Shown here: positions 35,851 through 44,655 of the stretch, one piece after another | Layout of the letters: each line of letters starts with the position of its first letter | How positions within the stretch are numbered: the first letter of the stretch is position 1 | Assembly: GCA_002422955.1 (NCBI GenBank) | Contig: DITY01000252.1 | Span: 1-45,941, forward strand | Origin: Planctomycetaceae bacterium UBA6172 | GTDB lineage: Bacteria > Planctomycetota > Planctomycetia > Pirellulales > Pirellulaceae | Direction of reading: 5' to 3' | Length of the DNA stretch: 45,941 bases | Notes under the pieces: model-generated | What the model was told of the DNA's origin: nothing | What the model saw: the letters and a program-made list of their open reading frames with translations, nothing else | The model's database searches: none | Program-made: the position numbers and the translations under genes

Positions 35851-36891
35851 GTGTTTTCCCAACGATTGTCACTGGCGGCTTCTGCCAATTTTTGCCGCCG
35901 TATGGGCACTGGGTTGAGGGCTGGGGTTGATATTCTGAGGTTGCTCGCGAGTGAGACTCAGCATGGCCCCCCCAAGCAACGTGCGGCGATGAGGGAAATT
36001 CACGACGCAATACGTGCCGGGGATACTTTGACGGAAGCGTTGCGGCGTCAAGGGAACTACTTTCCTTCCCTGTTGATCACCATGACCAATGCCGGCGAAG
36101 CGACGGGCAAGTTTGAGAAGACGTTGCTGACCTTGGCCGACTACTTCGACCTCCGGCTGAAAATTCGGCGTGATTTTCTGCGTCAAATCAGCTGGCCGGT
36201 CCTGCAGTTGGTGGCGGCGATTCTGATTCTGGCACTCCTGATCTACATCCTGGGCGTGTTGACGCCTCCCACTGGCGGCGAGATGTTCGATCCGACCGGA
36301 TTTGGGCTGCGTGGGTTCAGTGGGGTGCTGAAATTCTTCGGCTATATCGGCATTTTGGCGGCCCTCACCGGTGGGACGGTATGGGCGTTCCTCAACAACG
36401 TGGCGGGAGTTCACAACTTAATCCCGTTACTTTATCGCTTGCCCGTGGTGGGCTCCGCGCTGCAGACGCTCACGTTGTCCCGTTTCACTTGGACGCTAGC
36501 GCTGACGTTGGACGCGGGGATCGATCCGATTCGAGCGCTGCATCTGTCGCTCGATGCTACCGAAAGTGAGTTTTATCGATCGGCCAAAGAAGATGTGGTG
36601 ACCGCGATCCGCAGCGGTAAGACGATGAGCGAAACCTTGTCCGCGACCCATATCTTTCCGGACGATTTCGTTACCGCGTTGGAAATTGCCGAGCTTTCGG
36701 GTACCGACGCCGAGGCCCTGCACCACTTGGCTGCTGATTACGACGACCGCGCGCAGCGGGCGATGAGCACGTTGGCAAGCGTCGCGAGCCGCGTGATTTG
36801 GATCGCCGTGATGATGTTGTTCGTAGGTCTGATCGGCCGGATGGCGATGCGGATCATGGGTGGCATCCAGGACGCCTTGGAGCCGATCTGA
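35851..36891 (+). CDS. Type II secretion/type IV pilus inner-membrane protein GspF/PilC-like
   Basis: A 346-residue protein with the two-copy T2SSF domain: the first copy about 12-135, the second about 205-325, each ending in a membrane span. Motifs include MTNAGEATGKFEKTL and the late LEIAELSGTDAEALHHLA. Spans near 115-137, 160-180 and 310-332. The family forms the inner-membrane platform for a pilus or secretion motor; no gspE or pilin gene is near, so it is an orphan here. It starts with GTG 35851. Downstream it converges with recA. Confidence 0.9.
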   Translation: MFSQRLSLAASANFCRRMGTGLRAGVDILRLLASETQHGPPKQRAAMREIHDAIRAGDTLTEALRRQGNYFPSLLITMTNAGEATGKFEKTLLTLADYFDLRLKIRRDFLRQISWPVLQLVAAILILALLIYILGVLTPPTGGEMFDPTGFGLRGFSGVLKFFGYIGILAALTGGTVWAFLNNVAGVHNLIPLLYRLPVVGSALQTLTLSRFTWTLALTLDAGIDPIRALHLSLDATESEFYRSAKEDVVTAIRSGKTMSETLSATHIFPDDFVTALEIAELSGTDAEALHHLAADYDDRAQRAMSTLASVASRVIWIAVMMLFVGLIGRMAMRIMGGIQDALEPI

Positions 36892-36921
36892 CCGGTGTGT
36901 TCGAATTCGCCGCCTCAGGGA

Positions 36922-36964
36922 GCCCAGGCATCTGGGCCTTGAGGTCCCCAGCCGGCGACGGCTG
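36922..36964. terminator. Pair of short hairpins between convergent genes
   Basis: GCCCAG-gcat-CTGGGC (36922-36937) and CAGCCG-gcga-CGGCTG (36949-36964) are two short stems with 4-base loops, the second a GNRA-type loop. They sit between the convergent gspF-like gene and recA and may act as a bidirectional terminator. Neither has a strong T run, so the call is tentative. Confidence 0.4.
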
Positions 36965-37002
36965 AGGACTTGCTCGGCTGCGATTTTCGGGGCGGTGTTC
37001 GC

Positions 37003-38127
37003 TTAGCTGTTGTGGACGGCCGCGTCTTCGTCCGCCGGTTCGGCCTCTTCTTCGCCGTCGGCCAAGGGGGCGGCATAACCGCCAATGGCGAGCACCCCTT
37101 GCTTGATTTCCTCGGCGACTTCGGGATTTTCGATCAGGAAGATCCGGGCCTTCTCTTTGCCTTGGCCGAGATACACCTCTCCATACTTGAACCAAGCTCC
37201 GCTGCGGGAGATCACTTTGTGGAGCGTACCCAGGTCGAGCAAGTCTCCCTCGAAGCTAATCCCGTCAGAGTGCATCATGTCGAACTCGGCCACTCGGAAC
37301 GGGGGAGCGACTTTATTCTTGACGATTTTGGCTTTGACGCGTTGGCCGATCTGCTCTTCACCATCTTTGAGCGCGCCAATGCGTCGGACATCGATTCGGC
37401 AGGAGCAGTAGAACTTGAGCGCCCGCCCACCTGGCGTGGTTTCTGGGCTACCGAACATGACGCCGATTTTTTCCCGAATCTGGTTGATGAAGATCACCAC
37501 GCACTTGCTCTTGGCGATCGCACCCGTCAATTTCCGCAGCGACTGGCTCATCAAGCGGGCTTGGAGTCCCACGTGGCTGTCACCGATCTCGCCTTCCAAT
37601 TCGGCTCGCGGTACCAAGGCGGCGACGGAGTCGATCACGATCACATCGACCGCGTTGCTCTTCACCAGCATCTCGCAGATCTGCATCGCCTCTTCGCCAC
37701 TGCTCGGCTGACTCACCAGCAGGGTGTCGAGTTGGACGCCGATTTTCTTGGCCCAGGTCGGATCGAACGCGTGCTCGGCATCAATGATGGCCGCGATCCC
37801 GTCCAGCTTTTGCGCTTCAGCGCAGACATGCAGGGCGAGCGTCGTTTTGCCGCTCGATTCCGGGCCATAGATCTCGATGATTCGGCCGCGCGGCAGTCCG
37901 TAGCCTCCCAGCGCCATGTCGAGGCTGAGGCTGCCGGTCGAGACCCCTTCGACACTCAGTTTGTGCGAGGCGCCCAGCGGCATGATCGCGCCTTCGCCGA
38001 ACGTTTTCTCGATCTGCTGGAGGGTCGTTCTTAGACCCGGTTCCAAGTCGAGCACAGCCTTCATCCCCGGATCCAGCCTCACGCCCTTGGAGGCCGCTTC
38101 GGTCGCAATCGTCTTTTTCTTCGCCAT
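37003..38127 (-). CDS. recA: Recombinase RecA
   Basis: A 374-residue RecA, the strand-exchange ATPase of homologous recombination. Walker A is GPESSGKT (88-95); conserved blocks STGSLSLDMALGG, VDVIVIDSVAALVP, SQSLRKL and FINQIREKIGVMFG follow, and NPEV occurs near the acidic C-terminus. The N-terminus is about 28 residues longer than in E. coli, with a Lys-rich MAKKK. ATG 38127 has AAAGGA upstream. I see no LexA-type operator dyad in the promoter region, so SOS control by a familiar box is not evident. Confidence 0.99.
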   Translation of the reverse strand: MAKKKTIATEAASKGVRLDPGMKAVLDLEPGLRTTLQQIEKTFGEGAIMPLGASHKLSVEGVSTGSLSLDMALGGYGLPRGRIIEIYGPESSGKTTLALHVCAEAQKLDGIAAIIDAEHAFDPTWAKKIGVQLDTLLVSQPSSGEEAMQICEMLVKSNAVDVIVIDSVAALVPRAELEGEIGDSHVGLQARLMSQSLRKLTGAIAKSKCVVIFINQIREKIGVMFGSPETTPGGRALKFYCSCRIDVRRIGALKDGEEQIGQRVKAKIVKNKVAPPFRVAEFDMMHSDGISFEGDLLDLGTLHKVISRSGAWFKYGEVYLGQGKEKARIFLIENPEVAEEIKQGVLAIGGYAAPLADGEEEAEPADEDAAVHNS

Positions 38128-38618
38128 GGGTGAAATCCTTTGAAAGTCGGTTGAACGGACGTGGGATGAGTGGAGGAGACGACGGCGATAGCCCGTTTCC
38201 CCTCCACAATCTATTGCTTGGTTAAGGTCGAGACAATCAAAAGTCGCTCGAATGTCTGGGTATTGGCACCTTGCCCGCAATTGCATGATCGGGCGGACTC
38301 GGACACGTTTGGTCACTTCGCGAATCAGGTCCGGCGGTTTTCCCAAACCGGTAACGAAATTGCGGGCGAGCGACTAGCTTACTGTGGCCCAAACCTGGGC
38401 AAGGAACGCCGGGGCAGTCGCTCGATGGATAACGTGACGCCGTATTTTCAACGATTTCGGGAGAATCGGCAAAACGGACCGAATTCGCTACGCTGGAGAA
38501 AGTCAGGTCTGGATGCCGATCCCTTTCCGGATGTTTCCAGCCAGCTGCGGCGGTCCGATCACGCGGAGGTCGCCGGACATTTCTTTCTTTGCCCGAAGTC
38601 AATGCGAGCTAACCCAAG
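38128..38618. other. recA/glnS divergent promoter region
   Basis: A 491-bp region that should hold promoters for recA (minus) and glnS (plus). No LexA box recognised. A weak sigma-54-like TTGGCACC-N4-CCGCA occurs near 38264 on the plus strand; its -12 box is poor. No RNA gene recognised. Confidence 0.45.
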
Positions 38619-40316
38619 ATGACGGATTTACCGGCTGGACGCGTGCCCAAGCACTTCATCGAGCAGGCGATTGACGCCGATTTGGCTACGGGGCGATTTT
38701 CTCAGGTCGCGACCAGGTTTCCCCCCGAACCCAACGGTTACCTCCACATCGGGCACGCCAAAAGCATCTGTTTGAACTTCGGCTTGGCTCAGAAATATGC
38801 CGGTACCTGCAACCTGCGGTTCGACGACACCAACCCGGCCAAGGAGGAAACGGAGTATGTCGAGTCGATCATGGAGGATGTGCGTTGGCTCGGGTTCCAG
38901 TGGGATCGCCTGCATTACGCCAGCGACTATTTTGAGCAGTTGTACGATTGGGCCGAGCAGCTGATTCTGGCCGGCAAGGCCTATGTCTGCGACCTGACCG
39001 GCGACCAGACTCGTCAATATCGAGGGACCCTGACCGAGCCGGGGCAGGACAGTCCCTATCGTGATCGCGGCGTGCAAGAGAACCTCGAATTATTCCGCGG
39101 GATGCGGGCAGGCCAGTACGCCGACGGTTTACGTACGCTGCGTGCCAAGATCGACATGGCCTCGCCGAACTTGAATCTGCGGGACCCGGTGATGTACCGG
39201 ATCCTGCGGGCGACCCATCACAGGACGGGAGATACTTGGTGCATCTACCCCATGTATGACTGGGCACACGGTCAGAGCGACTCCTTGGAAAAGATCTCGT
39301 TTTCGATCTGCACCTTGGAGTTCGAGAACCATCGTCCGCTTTACGATTGGTTCTGCCTGAACTTAGGGATCCATCATCCCCGCCAGATCGAGTTCGCCCG
39401 GTTGAATGTCACCTACATGGTGATGAGCAAGCGAAAATTGCTGCAACTGGTTAAGGAAAAACATGTCAGCGGCTGGGATGATCCGCGGATGCCAACGATC
39501 AGCGGTTTGCGCCGCCGCGGTTATACGCCGGAATCCCTACGTAATTTTTGTGCCGATGTTGGGATGGCGAAGTTCAACAGTACGATCGACATCGTGCGTC
39601 TGGAGAATGCGGTGCGGGAACATCTCAATCGGGTCGCGCCGAGGTACCTCGCCGTGTTGGATCCGCTCAAGCTGACGATCACCAATTGGCCAAAGAATCC
39701 TGATGGCAGCGCCGAGGTGCAGCTGTCTCATGCGGTCAGCAATCCGGAATCGCCCGAGGCGGGCCTGCGCGACGTGCCGATGACAGGCAGTTTGCTGATC
39801 GAACGGGACGACTTTCGGGAGCAAGCCCCGAGTAAGTTTTTTAGGCTCAAGCTCGGCGGAGCGGTACGGTTGCGGGCTGGCTACATCATCGATTGCCACG
39901 ACGTGGTCAAAGATGCCGACGGGAAGGTGATCGAAGTCCTTTGTACCTATGACCCGAGTACCAAGAGTGGCGAGGACTTATCAGGTCGAAAGGTCAAGGG
40001 GACCATTCACTGGGTGAGCGCTGCCCATGCCGCTCAAGTCGAGGTGAGAAATTATGACCGCTTGTTCACTGTCGAAAATCCGGAGTCTACCGAAGCTGGC
40101 AAGACGTTTTTGGATTACTTCAATCCGGATTCCCTGCGGGTCACTACCGCCTGGGTGGAGCCTGCGCTCTTGAATGTCGAGGTCGGCCAAGCCGTCCAAT
40201 TTGAACGGCTCGGCTATTACTGTCCCGACCCCGACAGCAAGCCCGGCCAGCCGGTTTTCAATCGGATCGTCCCGCTGAGGGATACCTGGGGCAAGATCGC
40301 GTCCAAAGAGGATTGA
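38619..40316 (+). CDS. glnS: Glutaminyl-tRNA synthetase
   Basis: A 565-residue class I aminoacyl-tRNA synthetase. Class I motif PEPNGYLHIGHAKSI (HIGH at 43-46) and a KMSKS-like VMSKRKL (about 267-273), with the GlnRS-typical LEFENHRPLYDW and the C-terminal anticodon-binding beta-barrels. This length and the pattern indicate GlnRS rather than GluRS. Its presence implies direct charging of tRNA-Gln, as in gammaproteobacteria and eukaryotes. No terminator of standard type is seen in the 43 bp before the convergent gene. Confidence 0.97.
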   Translation: MTDLPAGRVPKHFIEQAIDADLATGRFSQVATRFPPEPNGYLHIGHAKSICLNFGLAQKYAGTCNLRFDDTNPAKEETEYVESIMEDVRWLGFQWDRLHYASDYFEQLYDWAEQLILAGKAYVCDLTGDQTRQYRGTLTEPGQDSPYRDRGVQENLELFRGMRAGQYADGLRTLRAKIDMASPNLNLRDPVMYRILRATHHRTGDTWCIYPMYDWAHGQSDSLEKISFSICTLEFENHRPLYDWFCLNLGIHHPRQIEFARLNVTYMVMSKRKLLQLVKEKHVSGWDDPRMPTISGLRRRGYTPESLRNFCADVGMAKFNSTIDIVRLENAVREHLNRVAPRYLAVLDPLKLTITNWPKNPDGSAEVQLSHAVSNPESPEAGLRDVPMTGSLLIERDDFREQAPSKFFRLKLGGAVRLRAGYIIDCHDVVKDADGKVIEVLCTYDPSTKSGEDLSGRKVKGTIHWVSAAHAAQVEVRNYDRLFTVENPESTEAGKTFLDYFNPDSLRVTTAWVEPALLNVEVGQAVQFERLGYYCPDPDSKPGQPVFNRIVPLRDTWGKIASKED

Positions 40317-40359
40317 TCGGATCGCAACGGATTCAGGGGGCTCTTCGGCTCCGAGCGGC

Positions 40360-41712
40360 TTACAGCCCCGCGACCGCGAACCCTTCCCGGTACGGCCTGC
40401 GGAGCAAGTCATTCGCCGCATCGAGGTTGGTCACCCGCAGGTTTTCGGCATCCCAAGTCAGCTTTTGTTCTGGGAATCGGTTGGCGACCACTCCCAGCAG
40501 CAGCGACTCCGTCAGCGGGCCGGCATAATCGAAACTCGCGCTGGTCGTTCCCTTGCCCAAGCAAGCGTCGACCCACTCATGGTAATGATTGCCGTCGGCC
40601 ACGTCGGGCCGCGCGGAGCCGCTAAACCTGGCTTCGGGTAGTAGCACCGGCTCGGCGACGTGTGGCAAAAGCATCAAGCCCTTTTCGCCGATGAACAGGG
40701 CGCCTTGGCCGGGAAGCTGTAGCCCACCAAGGTCCCAGTCTTTGGGCAGGTTCAGCTCGGACACCTGAGGCGGCGCCCAATCGCCATCAAACCAGGTCCA
40801 AAGCAACTTGTCCGTGGTGTGCTTGGTCCCGGGGAACTCATATCGGACCACGTTCCGCTCCGGATGTCCGACGTGGGTCGGCTTGCGGCACGAAGTCATC
40901 GCCCAGCGGGGTGCGGTCAATTCCAGAGCCGCATAGGGAGTGTCGAAGATGTGGACGCCCATGTCCCCTAGGGTGCCGGTTCCAAAGTCGATCAGCTTTC
41001 GCCAGTTGCCCGGATGATAAACCGAAGGGGCAAAATCGCGAGCCGTAGCTGTTCCCAGCCAGAGGTTCCAGTCGAGCGAGTCGGGCGGGGTTTGTTGGCC
41101 AGAAATCGGGCCCCCGTCGTAACCCCAGTTTTTATTCGACCAGGCCATCACTTGGCTAACCGGGCCGATCACGCCAGCCTGGATCATCTTGACAGCGCGA
41201 CGATAGGGGGCAGACGAATGCACTTGGATCCCCATTTGGGACACCAGGCCCTTCTGCTTCGCCACCTCCCGCAGTTGCCGGGCTTCGAAAATCTGATGCG
41301 TCAGCGGCTTTTGGCAATAGACGGGCTTGCCATTTTGCAGGGCGGTCATCGCTGCGGGTGCGTGCGTGTGGTCGGGTGTGGAAACGACGATACCGTCGAT
41401 CGAGTCCCCCATCTCTGCGATCATCTCTCGGTAGTCACGAAACTTGCGAGCACCGGGATGTTTCGCTGCCGCCGCTTCCAAGCGTTCGACGTCAACGTCG
41501 CACAAACCCGCCACCTCCACCTGGCCATGTGAAGCGATCGAGTTGAGATCCGCGCCGCCCATGCCGCCGACGCCGATGTGGGCGGTTCGCAGTTTGCCGT
41601 TGGGGGACGCGGCGGCCGTCGTCGGCAAGAATCGCAATGCCGGACCGGCCAGGCCCGCCTGCAAGAAGAAACGGCGGGTGGGGCGGAAGGAGTGGTTGGA
41701 CCGAAGGGGCAT
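40360..41712 (-). CDS. Tat-exported Gfo/Idh/MocA-family oxidoreductase
   Basis: A 450-residue NAD(P)-dependent oxidoreductase of the Gfo/Idh/MocA family. N-terminal twin-arginine signal RRFFLQAGLAG, then the Rossmann nucleotide-binding motif GVGGMGG, and CQKPLTHQ, the variant of the EKP motif typical of the family (here QKP). Planctomycetes have many such secreted members that act on sugars; the substrate cannot be predicted here. Start ATG 41712 is placed just before the Tat signal; the frame extends upstream to 41871. It converges with glnS (43 bp between stops). Confidence 0.92.
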   Translation of the reverse strand: MPLRSNHSFRPTRRFFLQAGLAGPALRFLPTTAAASPNGKLRTAHIGVGGMGGADLNSIASHGQVEVAGLCDVDVERLEAAAAKHPGARKFRDYREMIAEMGDSIDGIVVSTPDHTHAPAAMTALQNGKPVYCQKPLTHQIFEARQLREVAKQKGLVSQMGIQVHSSAPYRRAVKMIQAGVIGPVSQVMAWSNKNWGYDGGPISGQQTPPDSLDWNLWLGTATARDFAPSVYHPGNWRKLIDFGTGTLGDMGVHIFDTPYAALELTAPRWAMTSCRKPTHVGHPERNVVRYEFPGTKHTTDKLLWTWFDGDWAPPQVSELNLPKDWDLGGLQLPGQGALFIGEKGLMLLPHVAEPVLLPEARFSGSARPDVADGNHYHEWVDACLGKGTTSASFDYAGPLTESLLLGVVANRFPEQKLTWDAENLRVTNLDAANDLLRRPYREGFAVAGL

Positions 41713-41891
41713 GGTGAGCGTCTCCGAAGTCTGGGATTCGTTAAGGTAGGTGGGAAAAGACCGCGCCCCGATCATAAACGATCGCGTCTGCCCGTGGCGC
41801 TGCGGGCGGTTGGGGGGAGGCCTGGCCAGGCGCGGATGGTTCAGACCGTCGGCCTGGCTAGACCGACTCACGTGCGGCCGGGCGGCAAGTT

Positions 41892-44114
41892 CTATTCACC
41901 TGTCGCAGGCCCAGTTTCACCGGGGGGCTGGACGGTCGGTTGCCGACGGACCTGAATGCCTAACTTCCGCATTTTGCCGTACAGCGTTGTCGGTTTGAGT
42001 CTGAGTTGTGCCGCGGCTCCGTTCGGGCCATAAATTCTGCCTCCTCTCGACCCCAGGGCATCCAGGATCGCTTGTCGTTCGATGTTGGCGAACGTGAGTG
42101 AATGCTCTCCCAGGGGCGCTGTCTGAGTTGCCGATCCGGAGACGCTGGCCTGGGCAACTGGCAGGGGCGAGGCTCGGCCGTGCAACCAAGTTGCGTCGAC
42201 CAGGAGTGTTTCGCCGGGGCTCACGATGGTGGCTCGTTCCACCAAATTCTCCAGCTCTCGGACGTTCCCTGGCCAGTCGTATTCGAGCAACATCTCCAGC
42301 GTGCGTTTCGGGATCCGGTTGATCCGCTTGTTCATCCGTTCGGAAAACCGCCGCGCGAAATGATCCAGCAATTGCCCGATATCCTCCTTCCGATCTCGCA
42401 GCGGCGGGATGCGAATTGGAAAAACGTGCAATCGGTAGTAGAGATCGCTGCGAAAATGTCCCTGATCGGCGTAGGTCTTGAGATCGCGATTGGTGGCGGC
42501 GATCACCCGAGTGTTGACCGGGATCGGGACGTTTCCACCCACGCGTTCGAAGACTCGCTCCTGAAGGATCCGCAGCAACATGGCCTGCGCTTCCGCGGGC
42601 ATTTCGGAAATCTCGTCGAGGAAAATCGAGCCCCCATCGGCCAATTCGAAACGGCCGATCCTCTGACTGATCGCCCCGGTGAAGGCGCCAGATTCATGGC
42701 CGAACAATTCACTGGTGATCAAATTGGGTGCCAACGCAGCGCAATTGACCTTGACCATCAGTTTCTCATGCCGCGCGCTCTGGTCGTGGATCGCACGGGC
42801 GATCAGTTCCTTGCCGGTGCCGGTTTCGCCCAAAATCAGAACGGTCGAATCGGTACTCGCCACCTGCCGAATCGCTAGCCGAACCTGCCTCATGGCCTCG
42901 CTGGTTCCGATGATGTCGCCGAAACTCTGGTCGGAGCGGATTTCTTCGCGAAGGTAGACGTTTTGTTGCTCGAGTTGCCGTTTGAGCCGGTCGATCTTGC
43001 CGTAGGCGGAGGCGTTGTCGATCGCGCTGCTCAGTTGGGCGGCGATCTCTCCCAGGAGTTCCAAGTCCCAGGATTCCAGGAGGTTGTGGTCACGCGAACC
43101 GATCTCGAGCCAGCCCAGATTGCGTCCCCTTGAAATCAGGGGCCAGCGGCTTTGACGGTCTCGGCCACGGAGCGAGTTTCGCGAATCGCCGATCGCTTCT
43201 CCCGCAGGGCACCAATGCGGTTGGGGTTCGGAGTCAAACACGATTGCCAAGCGGCCCGTGTCGCCCTCACCCGCGTCCGCTCGGTGGAGTTCGACCCAAT
43301 CGCAGCCGACCAGTTTGTGGAGTTCGATGGCCGCGAGTTCGAAGACTTCGCGCAGGTTCAGGCTGGATGTCACCAGGTGTCCGAGTCGAACGAGCAGGCG
43401 GTATCTCTGCTCGGACAGGCGGACCTGTTCGGTTTGTTTATCGACTTCCTCCTTCAGGACGTCGAGGAATCGATCCTTCGCCCGGTTCGCTTCGGCCAGT
43501 TGCTGGTTGGTCTGTTGCAATTCCTCGGCCCAGCGGGCTTTCTCGATGCTGATCGCGAAATGACCAGCCAAGCGACGCAACAGCGAGACGTGCTGGCGGG
43601 CGTAGGCTTGGGGCTGTCGGCTCGAAAAGAAAACGACCCCGATCGGTTTGCCATCCGCGATCAGCGGCAGGGTTAAGTTCGAAAGCATCCCCTCGCTTCG
43701 GATCAACCGCGTCGAACTGGATTGGGGCTTTTGTCGTTGGTAAGCGTCGAGGTCATTGATGATTCGAGCTTCGCCCGTTTCGATCAGGTGAGCGAGCGTC
43801 GAGCCAACCAGTCGGGCTGCGTAACCGATCTTGAGCGTCATTTCGCCATCGCAGCGACAGGAAATCAGCCGCAACCGGGAGGGTTGGCCTTCGATGATCG
43901 CCACTGCGATCCGGTTGTAGGGGACGAGGCCAGCCAATCGTGAGTAGACGGAATCGAGAAGTTGTTCGAAGTCCCGACCGAGATTGAGTTGTTCTAGCAA
44001 CTCACCCGCTAGTTGCTGGTAGCAATCGGTCGCCGCCGCGGAGTCTGTTGGCAACGAATCCTCGGCGAAGTAGCTGACGACCCCGCTCAGCGAGAGCTCT
44101 GACTCGGTTTTCAT
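41892..44114 (-). CDS. GAF-GAF sigma-54-dependent activator, FhlA-like
   Basis: A 740-residue enhancer-binding protein. Two GAF domains (about 41-197 and 240-370) are joined by a coiled-coil-like linker (198-240). The AAA+ domain has Walker A GETGTGKE (429-436), GAFTGA (476-481) and Walker B SIFLDE (496-501). The C-terminal helix-turn-helix (about 675-720) has the GPNGAAAQLRLKPTTLYGKM pattern, resembling FhlA. GAF domains usually sense a small molecule or a redox state. The gene is divergent from sufB, with a candidate sigma-54 promoter in the 541-bp gap, so it might control Fe-S assembly. It also lies upstream of the Gfo/Idh/MocA gene on the same strand. Confidence 0.95.
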   Translation of the reverse strand: MKTESELSLSGVVSYFAEDSLPTDSAAATDCYQQLAGELLEQLNLGRDFEQLLDSVYSRLAGLVPYNRIAVAIIEGQPSRLRLISCRCDGEMTLKIGYAARLVGSTLAHLIETGEARIINDLDAYQRQKPQSSSTRLIRSEGMLSNLTLPLIADGKPIGVVFFSSRQPQAYARQHVSLLRRLAGHFAISIEKARWAEELQQTNQQLAEANRAKDRFLDVLKEEVDKQTEQVRLSEQRYRLLVRLGHLVTSSLNLREVFELAAIELHKLVGCDWVELHRADAGEGDTGRLAIVFDSEPQPHWCPAGEAIGDSRNSLRGRDRQSRWPLISRGRNLGWLEIGSRDHNLLESWDLELLGEIAAQLSSAIDNASAYGKIDRLKRQLEQQNVYLREEIRSDQSFGDIIGTSEAMRQVRLAIRQVASTDSTVLILGETGTGKELIARAIHDQSARHEKLMVKVNCAALAPNLITSELFGHESGAFTGAISQRIGRFELADGGSIFLDEISEMPAEAQAMLLRILQERVFERVGGNVPIPVNTRVIAATNRDLKTYADQGHFRSDLYYRLHVFPIRIPPLRDRKEDIGQLLDHFARRFSERMNKRINRIPKRTLEMLLEYDWPGNVRELENLVERATIVSPGETLLVDATWLHGRASPLPVAQASVSGSATQTAPLGEHSLTFANIERQAILDALGSRGGRIYGPNGAAAQLRLKPTTLYGKMRKLGIQVRRQPTVQPPGETGPATGE

Positions 44115-44125
44115 TTCGTCGTTTG

Positions 44126-44136
44126 ACCAAATATCG
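44126..44136 (+). repeat. Direct repeat ACCAAATATCG, copy 1
   Basis: First of two identical 11-bp words in the same intergenic region. This copy lies 12 bp upstream of the activator start codon and overlaps a TATCGATA palindrome. It could be an activator-binding site used for autoregulation. Confidence 0.45.
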
Positions 44137-44259
44137 ATACTTTCTGAAAGCTGCTCCGCTCACTCCCGTTTTCCCCGCCATTGTGGCGGTTCGTTGCCGG
44201 CTTCGCGTGTCGCTACGATCTGAATGTAGCCCCCGAGGGTAACGACTGGGTCAGAATTA

Positions 44260-44270
44260 ACCAAATATCG
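44260..44270 (+). repeat. Direct repeat ACCAAATATCG, copy 2
   Basis: Second copy of the 11-bp word, 134 bp from the first and about 104 bp upstream of the -24 element, a usual distance for an upstream activator site of a sigma-54 promoter. Confidence 0.45.
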
Positions 44271-44371
44271 TCGTTTTTGCGTTTTGCTGCATCGCAATCC
44301 TCTTGGAGGGAAATGTCCCTAAGTCGCTTGAAAACAAAGCTTTGCGACACAATAATCGATCGAGCCTCCGA

Positions 44372-44388
44372 TTGGCCCGGTGTTTGCA
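44372..44388 (+). promoter_or_regulatory. Candidate sigma-54 promoter facing sufB
   Basis: TTGGCCCGGTGTTTGCA matches TTGGCACR-N4-TTGCW. The -24 box differs at one position (C for A) and the -12 box is a perfect TTGCA; GG-N10-GC spacing is exact. It points toward sufB, predicted start near 44399. The neighbour is a sigma-54 activator gene, which makes it plausible. Confidence 0.6.
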
Positions 44389-44655
44389 CTGCTTGAATCG
44401 ATCGTTTATCGCAGGTGTCCGCGGTTGCCGCGGCGAAGCGAGAGGCTGGCGTTTTTGCTCGCTGTGGTAGAATCGAGTCCCGGGCCGCTCCCGCGGTGGG
44501 TGGCGAGTACCGCTTCGACGGGCCGGTCAGTAGCGAGACGCAACCGGGGCCGAGCGGGCTAGACGAATGGCGATGGTATCCCGTCAACCTCGCGTTGTTT
44601 TTAATCGGTTTCGACTGACCGTGGTTTGTTTTCTTGATCGGCTGTAGGTGTTTTC

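Larger units (their letters stand above)
44115..44655. other. 541-bp divergent region between the GAF-GAF activator and sufB
   Basis: Contains two copies of an 11-bp word and a candidate sigma-54 promoter, described separately. Short open frames here look non-coding. The predicted 5' untranslated region of sufB would be about 257 bases if that promoter is used, so an additional promoter nearer sufB is possible. Confidence 0.5.

Noticed and set aside
38264..38280. Sigma-54-like TTGGCACC with spacing to CCGCA before glnS
   Set aside because: The -24 box is good but the -12 box matches at only three of five positions, and a housekeeping synthetase is an unlikely target.
38128..38618. SOS (LexA) operator upstream of recA
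   Set aside because: No CTGT-N8-ACAG or GAAC-N4-GTTC type dyad is present in the region.
41825..41858. GCCAGGC/GCCTGGC 7-bp inverted repeat between the activator and the oxidoreductase
   Set aside because: The 20-base loop and lack of T run make it too weak to call a terminator; it may be chance in GC-rich DNA.
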